64,000 nucleotides of DNA from SOJA01 sp964598485. Its GTDB lineage: Archaea; Thermoproteota; Bathyarchaeia; Bathyarchaeales; Bathycorpusculaceae. The stretch's first letter is position 1; each line of letters begins with the position of its first letter. This document shows, in pieces, positions 8,449-14,649 of this stretch. The position numbers and the translations under genes were made by a program. The DNA is taken from the NCBI GenBank assembly GCA_964598485.1, contig CAZRCD010000008.1, forward strand, positions 1 through 64,000. Direction: 5' to 3'. Under the pieces are notes generated by a model. The model was not told the DNA's origin. It worked only from the letters and a program-made list of their open reading frames with translations, and did no database searches.

Positions 8449-9549
8449 CTAACGTTCTCGCTTTCCGTTTATGTAGTCTTCAACCCATTGTTTAGCCGTG
8501 GAATCTGCTACTTGAGTTGGTGGATGTTTAAATGCGTACGAGGATATACTTATCAATGCACCACCTATCTTGCGGTTCAAAGCAATTTTCACCGCCCTTA
8601 TAACATCAACCACTACTCCCCCACTGTTAGGCGAATCCTCAACCTCAAGTTTAGCTTTTATCGTTACAGGTTGGTCACCGAATTTTCTGCCCTTAAGCAG
8701 TATATAACAGATTTTTTTGTCGCCAAGAAACGGAACATAATCTGACGGGCCAATTCTCGTCGGCACATCATATGGAACAAGGCTTGTAACAGCCTCAGTC
8801 TTGCTAATCCGCTTTGTCTTCAACCTTTCCTCAACAGTCATGTTTTGGAAGTCCGTGTTTCCACCCAAGTTTAGCTGATAAGTCTCCTCAACCATCACTC
8901 CCCTGTCTAGGCAAAGCTTAACCAAGTTCCGATGCAGAATAGTTGCTCCCAATTGACTTTTTATGTCATCTCCAGCCACCGGCAGCCTCTCATCCTCAAA
9001 TTTTTTGCTCCATTCAGCGTCTGAAGCTATGAATTCAGGCATACAATTCACAAAGGCACATCCAGCATCCAAAGCCGCCTGGGCATAAAAGCGGGTGGCA
9101 ATTCTGCTTCCAACAGGCGAATAATTAACGAACACGTCTGCTTTTGTCCCTTTCAGAGTTTCCGCAACATCTGCCTGCTTGACTTGACTATTATTGTAAA
9201 CTCTAAATGCTTCTCTCATGTGTTCAGCCACCCCGTCGAGAATTGGGGCTGATGAAACCTTCACGCCTAAAGTTGGCACATCTGCAAACTTTGCACAACA
9301 GTTCGGCTCAGCAAATATGGCTTCAGCTAAATCCTTTCCAATTTTGTTCTTGTTAACATCGAAAGCCGCAACAAATTTTATGTCGCTTACGTGATACCCA
9401 CCGAAATTCACGTGCATAAGTCCGGGAACTACGACATTTTCCTTTGCCTCTTTATAATATTCCACTCCTTGGATAAGGGCGGACGCGCAATTACCCACTC
9501 CTGCTACGGCAACACGAATCTCTGGCAAGTTCTCACTTCCCCTTTTCAT
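8449..9549 (-). CDS. Inositol-1-phosphate synthase (myo-inositol-3-phosphate synthase)
   Basis: NAD-dependent isomerase turning glucose 6-phosphate into inositol 1-phosphate, the precursor of archaeal inositol lipids and of di-myo-inositol phosphate solutes. The NAD motif VAGVGNCAS is near the N-terminus. The conserved core follows: VNYSPVGS, the lysine-bearing AGDDIKSQLGAT, NLGGNTDFQNM and EDSPNSGGV. The length of 366 matches the short archaeal/actinobacterial class rather than the 530-residue eukaryotic one. It is a single-gene unit with T-rich sequence on both sides. Polar-lipid headgroup synthesis is the likeliest role. Confidence 0.94.
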   Translation of the reverse strand: MKRGSENLPEIRVAVAGVGNCASALIQGVEYYKEAKENVVVPGLMHVNFGGYHVSDIKFVAAFDVNKNKIGKDLAEAIFAEPNCCAKFADVPTLGVKVSSAPILDGVAEHMREAFRVYNNSQVKQADVAETLKGTKADVFVNYSPVGSRIATRFYAQAALDAGCAFVNCMPEFIASDAEWSKKFEDERLPVAGDDIKSQLGATILHRNLVKLCLDRGVMVEETYQLNLGGNTDFQNMTVEERLKTKRISKTEAVTSLVPYDVPTRIGPSDYVPFLGDKKICYILLKGRKFGDQPVTIKAKLEVEDSPNSGGVVVDVIRAVKIALNRKIGGALISISSYAFKHPPTQVADSTAKQWVEDYINGKRER

Positions 9550-9654
9550 TAGATGGTCAATGTTTTAAGAGTTGCCGTCTATAACTCTTTCTTGGGAATA
9601 GGCAAGGTTAAAAGGGAATATGGAGATAAAACATGAGGAGACAGGTGAAAGCGC

Positions 9655-10023
9655 TTGGGTGAAAGCAATGTTGACGTGAAATATGAACCTTTCAAGGAAA
9701 TCGTGGTGATGCAACAGAACATTTTCTCATCACCCGACTACATAGCAAGATTTGCATCGATAATTGCTGGAGGTAAAACAACTGGTTTATACTGGGCTGA
9801 AGGGATGGTGTTCCTGTATTTCCCTCTTCCAGCATCAACAGAAACAGCGGCCAAGGCTCTAATTGAGAACGGACGGGTCTACTGGACTTTTGTTGGCTAT
9901 GCACCCATGCCAAATTATCGCCCGATAATTGAAACAAAAGAGAAGATAATGGTTCCAGTCATTGACATGTCTTCCAATCCAATGTTTAGAAAAGTTGCAA
10001 AATGGTTGAAGGAACAAAAATAA
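9655..10023 (+). CDS. Conserved hypothetical protein upstream of riboflavin kinase
   Basis: I do not recognise this 122-residue protein. It is soluble, mixed alpha/beta, with no signal peptide or membrane segment. A central Gly/aromatic stretch (LYWAEGMVFLYFPLP) and a proline-rich turn precede a strand ending in MVPVIDMSS. The start is TTG at 9655 with AGGTGA upstream; the only ATG that would extend it (9633) hits a stop. It lies 30 bp ahead of the riboflavin kinase gene on the same strand, so co-transcription is likely and a role near flavin metabolism is conceivable, but nothing in the sequence shows it. Confidence 0.6.
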   Translation: MGESNVDVKYEPFKEIVVMQQNIFSSPDYIARFASIIAGGKTTGLYWAEGMVFLYFPLPASTETAAKALIENGRVYWTFVGYAPMPNYRPIIETKEKIMVPVIDMSSNPMFRKVAKWLKEQK

Positions 10024-10053
10024 ACTCGCTTCCAAAAGCGCTTGTGAAACTCG

Positions 10054-10446
10054 TTGAAAACATTATGCATTAAAGGAATAGTCTTCTCCGGAAAGGGTGA
10101 AGGAGCAAAATTCATTGAACTTCCATGGGTGAAAAAACAGATAACAGAGAAGCTTGGCTTTACTCCATATCGTGGAACACTAAACATTGAATTAACCAAA
10201 GAAGAGTTCGAAAAAAGAGCTTCACTGGAAAAGGCGCAAGCAATAGAGATTTCACCAGTCAAAGGCTTTGATCGTGGAAGATGTTTCAAAGCTAACTTAA
10301 TGGATAAGCTGGAATGTGCAATTGTCATTCCGGAAATCCCAGATTATCCAGAAAATGTGATAGAAGTTATTGCAGCAACAAACGTGAGGGAGAAACTTCA
10401 ACTTAGAGATGGAGACTCCGTTGAGGTTAAAATCCTAATGGAATAG
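10054..10446 (+). CDS. ribK: CTP-dependent riboflavin kinase (archaeal RibK)
   Basis: Archaea-specific enzyme phosphorylating riboflavin to FMN with CTP as donor. The diagnostic features are present in order: the N-terminal GIVFSGKGEGAKFIELP loop, the YRGTLNIEL strand, a cradle-loop barrel body, and the C-terminal acidic LRDGDSVEVKI strand. The length of 130 is standard for stand-alone RibK lacking a fused HTH. The start is TTG at 10054, the only usable start after an in-frame TGA at 10045. Its last 12 bases overlap the end of the convergent acyl-CoA synthetase gene, so the two transcripts are antisense at their 3' ends. Confidence 0.93.
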   Translation: MKTLCIKGIVFSGKGEGAKFIELPWVKKQITEKLGFTPYRGTLNIELTKEEFEKRASLEKAQAIEISPVKGFDRGRCFKANLMDKLECAIVIPEIPDYPENVIEVIAATNVREKLQLRDGDSVEVKILME

Positions 10447-11943
10447 ACTTTGTTTTCCCCTTGTTTTGTAGAACCTTTTCAAATATTCTTTCAAGCATTT
10501 TTTCTTTTTAAGGTAAAGACCGTATCTCATAAGGGCGTTCATTGATCTTGCAGCATCTTCCGGCGAAAAATAGGCTGGAATGCCCAGTTTATCAAACCTG
10601 GAACGTGTGTGCAAAGCCATCTCTGTTTCCCCAATGTCACACGCGACTACGGGCTTGTCATATTTACTTGCGACCTTTGCAACCTTATCAATAAAGTCCT
10701 CTTGCAAGGCTGGAGTGTGATGCAGACCCAGCACTATTATGCCGTGGATTTCACGGTCTTCAAAAAGTATTTTTGTTGCAAGTTCAAACATCTCAGAAGT
10801 TACTGAACCAGTCAAGTCAACTGGATTAAGGTTTGTCGCAAACTTCGGAAGCTTTCCTGCTTTCTTTAATCTCTCAAATTTCCGAATAGTCTCTTCTGAG
10901 AATCGCTTCACGTCTAATCCTTTTGTTTCACATTCGTCAACAGCCATTATGCCCGGGCCACCAGCATCCGTGATTATCCCCACGTTTTTTCCCGCTGCTG
11001 GTGGTTGCATGGCTAACGCCTTTCCAGCGTCGAAGAACTCTTCCATGTCCTTTGCCCTTAAAATTCCAGTCTGTGCAAAAGCTGCGTCATATATTTGGTC
11101 TGAACCAGCCATGGCGCCAGTATGTGAAGCCGCTGCCCTTGCTCCAGCTTTCGATCTTCCACATTTAAGTGCTACAACAGGCTTTCTCCTTGTAACCTTT
11201 TCAGCTACTTCTAAGAACTCTCTTCCGGATTTTATATCTTCGAGGTACAATAGTATGACTCTGGTTTCCTCGTCGTATAACAAGTAATGCAGCATTTCCG
11301 CCTCATTTACGTCACATTTATTCCCGAAACTCACAAATTTGCTAACCCCAGTTTGCAGACCTGTCAAGTAATCAAGGGCTGCGACGCCGAAAGCTCCGCT
11401 CTGCGTCACTATTGCTATGTTTCCGGGCATCGGACGCGGAGTTGCAACAACCTCGTCTCCCGTTGTTAGAACCCTTGTTTCGGGCAAAAACAGCATGTCC
11501 ACACCTGTTCTTGAATCATAGACTCCGAGACAGTTCGGACCCAAAACCCGTATCCCAGCTTTTTTTGCTATAGCCTTAATTTGATTCTCAAGTTCGTAGT
11601 TTCCAATTTCGCTGAAGCCTGAAGTTATTACGACAGCGGCTTTTGCCTTTTTTGATGCCGCATCCCTCAGCACATCTACAACATGCTTTGCCGGAACAAC
11701 AATCACAACAAGTTCGAGTTCCCCATGGATTTTGGTTACCGAAGGATAACACTCAAACCCCAGAACAGAATTTTCGTGTGGATTAACCGGGTAAATCTCC
11801 CCTTTAAAAATGCCTCTCCTCTTGTTCTCTGCAAAATTTTTGAAAATTATCTGTCCTGCCTTGTTTATCTGTCTAGATGCCCCAACAACAGCAACCGAGC
11901 TTGGGTTAAAGAACGCGTGCATCTGCTTCAGAGAAGATTCCAT
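10435..11943 (-). CDS. ADP-forming acyl-CoA (acetyl-CoA) synthetase, alpha-type subunit
   Basis: Converts acyl-CoA + ADP + Pi to the acid + ATP, the main substrate-level phosphorylation step of fermenting archaea, or the reverse. The CoA-binding Rossmann domain starts at FFNPSSVAVVGAS, then the ligase-CoA domain; the phospho-accepting histidine is H274 in SHTGAMAG. The C-terminal part includes ITDAGGPGIMAVD and NPVDLTG. There is no ATP-grasp (beta) domain in these 502 residues and no beta gene nearby, so the partner must be elsewhere. I start at 11943 (MESSLKQM), preceded by GAAGGTGAAG; the upstream ATG at 11973 contains that ribosome site. It pairs functionally with the ferredoxin-linked AORs later in the window. 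Confidence 0.92.
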   Translation of the reverse strand: MESSLKQMHAFFNPSSVAVVGASRQINKAGQIIFKNFAENKRRGIFKGEIYPVNPHENSVLGFECYPSVTKIHGELELVVIVVPAKHVVDVLRDAASKKAKAAVVITSGFSEIGNYELENQIKAIAKKAGIRVLGPNCLGVYDSRTGVDMLFLPETRVLTTGDEVVATPRPMPGNIAIVTQSGAFGVAALDYLTGLQTGVSKFVSFGNKCDVNEAEMLHYLLYDEETRVILLYLEDIKSGREFLEVAEKVTRRKPVVALKCGRSKAGARAAASHTGAMAGSDQIYDAAFAQTGILRAKDMEEFFDAGKALAMQPPAAGKNVGIITDAGGPGIMAVDECETKGLDVKRFSEETIRKFERLKKAGKLPKFATNLNPVDLTGSVTSEMFELATKILFEDREIHGIIVLGLHHTPALQEDFIDKVAKVASKYDKPVVACDIGETEMALHTRSRFDKLGIPAYFSPEDAARSMNALMRYGLYLKKKKCLKEYLKRFYKTRGKQSLFH

Positions 11944-12083
11944 TAATACTTCACCTTCTGCTCTTCCTAACAATAACTATGGGTTTATGTCTATTTCTTT
12001 ATATTAGGCTTCTTTTATTTCCTTTTCCTGAAGGCTTTGCTGGCATGCTCGGAAGAATTATGCACATCGCTGAAGTAGCATGA

Positions 12084-12227
12084 ATGAAAAAGGTGATAAT
12101 AGTTGTCAAGCTGAGTTCTGGAGCAGCGGCGTCAGCGACAACTAGATTGTGAGGGAGATGCTTGCTGAGGCTAGGATTAGCTAGAGCTGAAAAAATAGAG
12201 AAGATAACTATTAACAGAAACGCTTAA
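12084..12227 (+). pseudogene. Relic of a small conserved archaeal protein
   Basis: Reading from ATG 12084 gives MKKVIIVVKLSSGAAASA and then a TGA after about 22 codons. The same frame resumes with ARAEKIEKITINRNA and stops at 12227, while the middle (IVREMLAEARIS) reads in another frame. Stitched together these parts resemble a short archaeal protein with a beta strand, a helix and a KIEKITI ending. Two compensating frame changes plus stops indicate a dead gene rather than one sequencing error. A ribosome site is not evident. The protein family is not named with certainty. Confidence 0.45.
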
Positions 12228-12247
12228 ACTCTCAAGAGAGAAAAAAA

Positions 12248-12330
12248 GTTAAATTGTTGACTAACACTAAACTACTCTGGAGGCGTGTTCACCGCCTAGC
12301 CCTAAGTGAAGGGCAGAAAGAGAACAAAAC
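12248..12330 (+). promoter_or_regulatory. Double-hairpin leader, copy 1
   Basis: The region upstream of the small membrane-protein gene contains a block found again at 13213-13297. Twenty-six bases (12278-12303) are identical in both copies, including ggcgtgttcaccgcctagcc. The block folds as hairpin 1 (AGGCG/CGCCT, 7-base loop) immediately followed by hairpin 2 (GCCCT/AGGGC, loop AAGTGA) and a purine-rich run, cagaaagagaacaaaa. In copy 2 the loop of hairpin 2 differs completely while its stem is kept, which supports an RNA structure. It is presumably a 5' untranslated element of the exported-protein genes. Confidence 0.6.
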
Positions 12331-12357
12331 AGGAGAGAATAAAGAATAGGGATAACA

Positions 12358-12552
12358 ATGAAATTGAACGTGGAAAAACACTCTGTAATAGCGATAATTC
12401 TTGCTGTCTGCGGTTTTTTACTGGTCTATATGGGAACAACTGTTACTTCAGTCTTCTTCCTAGCGTCAATCGGCGTATGGATAATCACGGCGGTCTGGAT
12501 TTGGCAGATTAAACGAACGGAAAAAAAAGAAGGCAAAGAACTCCTGTTATAA
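12358..12552 (+). CDS. Small membrane protein (two transmembrane segments)
   Basis: A 64-residue protein with two hydrophobic helices (about residues 9-26 and 31-50) separated by a short MGTTVTS turn, and a basic/acidic C-terminal tail (KRTEKKEGKE). No recognised family. The ATG at 12358 is preceded by AGGGAT and lies about 30 bases after the double-hairpin leader. The following exported-protein gene begins 3 to 12 bases after the stop depending on its start, so the two form one unit. A role in anchoring or assisting secretion of the neighbour is only a guess from position. Confidence 0.6.
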   Translation: MKLNVEKHSVIAIILAVCGFLLVYMGTTVTSVFFLASIGVWIITAVWIWQIKRTEKKEGKELLL

Positions 12553-12564
12553 GAAGTGGAAAGA

Positions 12565-13125
12565 ATGAAAATGTCTAAGTTTAAGTTGGCTTTCGCAGTT
12601 GTTTTGATTTGCCTATGCATCTCAGTCGGCTTCAACGTGTTCCAATACTTAGGGACTGAGCACTCGCCTAAGACCTTCGTTTTCACATGGACACAAGAGG
12701 CATGGGAAAAGGAACGGGAATACCGCATGATACTTGCATTTGACACGGTGCCTACACTTACTGGAGCGAACCTTTCAATAACAGCAAAAATCAACGAAGA
12801 CCATTATTATGAAAGAGATAGCCTCAGCATACTTTTCGACAAAGACGGAGACGGAGAATTTAAGCGTGGTGACCCAGCGCGTATATTTTACGTTGACGAC
12901 ACGATGCATTTGGGATTCCTAGATGAAGGATGGCGAATGGGTTTTCCTCTGTGCTTTCCTTTCCCAAGTCCATATCACACATGCACCTTCGACAGCAGTG
13001 GCTACACCTTCCACATCAACTTTCCACTGGAAGAGTTAAAACTGAAAAACGACTTGATTTATGTTGCTTATGGTGGATTTTGGACTTTCTTCCACTTCGA
13101 CCCTGAAGGAGAGTTGTTCAAATGA
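12565..13125 (+). CDS. Exported or membrane-anchored protein with an EF-hand-like calcium loop
   Basis: Unrecognised protein of about 186 residues. The N-terminus (MKMSKFKLAFAVVLICLCISVGFNV) is a signal peptide or signal anchor, so the rest is outside the membrane. The body is beta-rich with many aromatics, and residues FDKDGDGEFKRGDP form a calcium-loop pattern (D-x-D-x-D-G, closing Asp at position 12), as in EF-hands and dockerins. The start is taken at ATG 12565; GTG at 12556 is also in frame. It is co-transcribed with the small membrane protein and precedes a larger exported-protein operon. Function unknown. Confidence 0.6.
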   Translation: MKMSKFKLAFAVVLICLCISVGFNVFQYLGTEHSPKTFVFTWTQEAWEKEREYRMILAFDTVPTLTGANLSITAKINEDHYYERDSLSILFDKDGDGEFKRGDPARIFYVDDTMHLGFLDEGWRMGFPLCFPFPSPYHTCTFDSSGYTFHINFPLEELKLKNDLIYVAYGGFWTFFHFDPEGELFK

Positions 13126-13160
13126 AACCTTATGCATCTGTCTTAATTGCTGGGTTGCTC

Positions 13161-13185
13161 CTTTTTCTGTTGTCTGAAGCTTTAG
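13161..13185 (+). terminator. T-rich downstream element, copy 1
   Basis: The sequence ctttttctgttgtctgaagc followed by tttag lies 35 bases after the 12565-13125 gene. A nearly identical element (18 of 19 matching positions over its core) lies 12 bases after the last gene of the next unit (17335-17362). T-rich tracts are typical archaeal termination signals. A 24-codon ORF (ATG at 13122) runs through it but is better explained as the repeat itself. Confidence 0.4.
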
Positions 13186-13212
13186 CAAATGTTTAAAACT
13201 CTTAAAAGACAT

Positions 13213-13297
13213 GAGTTAAATGGTTAAGCCAACGGTTACTCCGTTGGAGGCGTGTTCACCGCCTAGCCCTTAATTGAGGGACAGAAAGAGAACAAAA
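13213..13297 (+). promoter_or_regulatory. Double-hairpin leader, copy 2
   Basis: Second copy of the element at 12248-12330, ending 23 bases before the ATG of the 442-residue surface protein. Identity is complete over 13245-13270 and high after it (cagaaagagaacaaaa). Hairpin 1 is AGGCG/CGCCT. Hairpin 2 is CCCT/AGGG with loop TAATTG in place of AAGTGA. The weaker upstream match begins at agttaaat in both copies. The purine-rich tail may double as the ribosome-binding region (aggaaaggaagaaa before the ATG). Confidence 0.6.
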
Positions 13298-13320
13298 AAA
13301 CGAAAAAGGAAAGGAAGAAA

Positions 13321-14649
13321 ATGAAACAGAAAGAAACATTGGTTAAAACTGTTGCCTTTTTAGCAGTAGCATTTCTTATCGCACCAGTATTAGTCAATAA
13401 GGTTGAGGCTACTGAAGACTTGCCTGGTGATGACCTGTTCCAGTTTGTCTGGGACGACAGTTTACGCGGCTATTACATAATCAGCGATGAGGTTTTTCCG
13501 CTGAAGGTTTATGTTTTGAGCCTGCCAGACGTTGGCAACTACCGCATATCCAACCATTCGGATATCATTGAAGGCGTTAAACAGGCAACCAAAATTTACC
13601 CTGGAGACGCCGACGTGAAAGAGCTGACCATACCGTTATGGTTCAGACTGATCATGAAGTTGAACGTGAGCGTCTCTTACACCATGATCCAAGATTGGAA
13701 TGAGTACAAAACGCTTGTCGAGTCAGCCAACAACATCATAATAGTGAACACGCACGACGAGTACTTGCCCGTTCCGGAAGGCTACACGAAAGAGGAATGG
13801 ACAGACGAAGTCGCGGATTTCATGCTTAACCGTTGGGGAACATGGGTTCACGCAGGCGGCTACCCGTTCTATCGCGTTTGGTACCAGAACGGAACAAAAG
13901 AGGAATGGGGCGAAGACGGCTTCAAAAGGTTAATGAGCCACATAGGAAAAGGAAACCTAACATGCTATCCGCCAGCAGACTGGGATCCGACAAACCGGAC
14001 ATCATTCAGTATGTGGGCAGAAGGCATGAGCAGGTGGTATCTCTATGGAACATCGATTCTTGGTTTCGCTGAAGCAAACCCCGGCTATCCCATAAATTTT
14101 GAGGATTTTGAAGACGAATACATTGGAAGCCTCTATTCATATGGGGATTATAAGCCTGGAGCTATAATCCGCTACAGCCAAAACCAGTCAGACTTCAACT
14201 TCGGCATATATGTTCACATGAGCCCTTGGCGATTCTATCTTTCAAACGGAAGAGAAATTGAATGCCCTGATCTCGCCATGGGCTTCATTTCAACCGCAGC
14301 CGCCATATACGGCGAATTTTTCTGTGCAGCAGACAAATTGTATAGCAGATCAGGAGACAGCGCCGCAGAAGTCATCCTAAGAGCTGAAAAAGAAGGCAGA
14401 ACAATCGGGTTAGCCGAAGCGAAAAACCTGTTTCGCGACGCATTAGACGCCTTCGCAGCTGGAAACTACAAGCTGGCTGCAGCCTACGCTATACAAGCAA
14501 AGCTGACAGCGGAAAAAGCCACAGCGCCGAACACGTTGCCACAAGTAATAGCCATCATAATAACGATAGCCGTCCCGATAGGCATAGGAGCATACTACAA
14601 AATCAACAAAAACAACAAAAAGAACAAAGGGAGGGCGTCTAATGCGTAA
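13321..14649 (+). CDS. Exported surface protein with C-terminal membrane anchor, paralogue of the next gene
   Basis: Signal peptide at residues 1-30 (hydrophobic core LVKTVAFLAVAFLIAPVLV, then KVEA), a large extracellular domain, a helical region near 345-390 (AEAKNLFRDALDAFAAGNYKLAAAYAIQA), and a C-terminal transmembrane helix at about 407-425 followed by a lysine/asparagine tail. The domain containing NTHDEYLPVPEGYTKEEW and WVHAGGYPFYRVWYQ is clearly shared with the 893-residue neighbour. I do not recognise the family; the strand-loop pattern is compatible with an alpha/beta hydrolase-like or amidotransferase-like fold but no catalytic set is certain. Its end overlaps the next gene by 8 bases, so translation is coupled. 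Confidence 0.75.
   Translation: MKQKETLVKTVAFLAVAFLIAPVLVNKVEATEDLPGDDLFQFVWDDSLRGYYIISDEVFPLKVYVLSLPDVGNYRISNHSDIIEGVKQATKIYPGDADVKELTIPLWFRLIMKLNVSVSYTMIQDWNEYKTLVESANNIIIVNTHDEYLPVPEGYTKEEWTDEVADFMLNRWGTWVHAGGYPFYRVWYQNGTKEEWGEDGFKRLMSHIGKGNLTCYPPADWDPTNRTSFSMWAEGMSRWYLYGTSILGFAEANPGYPINFEDFEDEYIGSLYSYGDYKPGAIIRYSQNQSDFNFGIYVHMSPWRFYLSNGREIECPDLAMGFISTAAAIYGEFFCAADKLYSRSGDSAAEVILRAEKEGRTIGLAEAKNLFRDALDAFAAGNYKLAAAYAIQAKLTAEKATAPNTLPQVIAIIITIAVPIGIGAYYKINKNNKKNKGRASNA

Noticed and set aside
13122..13196. A 24-codon signal-peptide-like ORF (ATGA overlap with the preceding gene).
   Set aside because: Its second half is the T-rich element repeated at 17335, where no such ORF exists, so the coding appearance is probably accidental.
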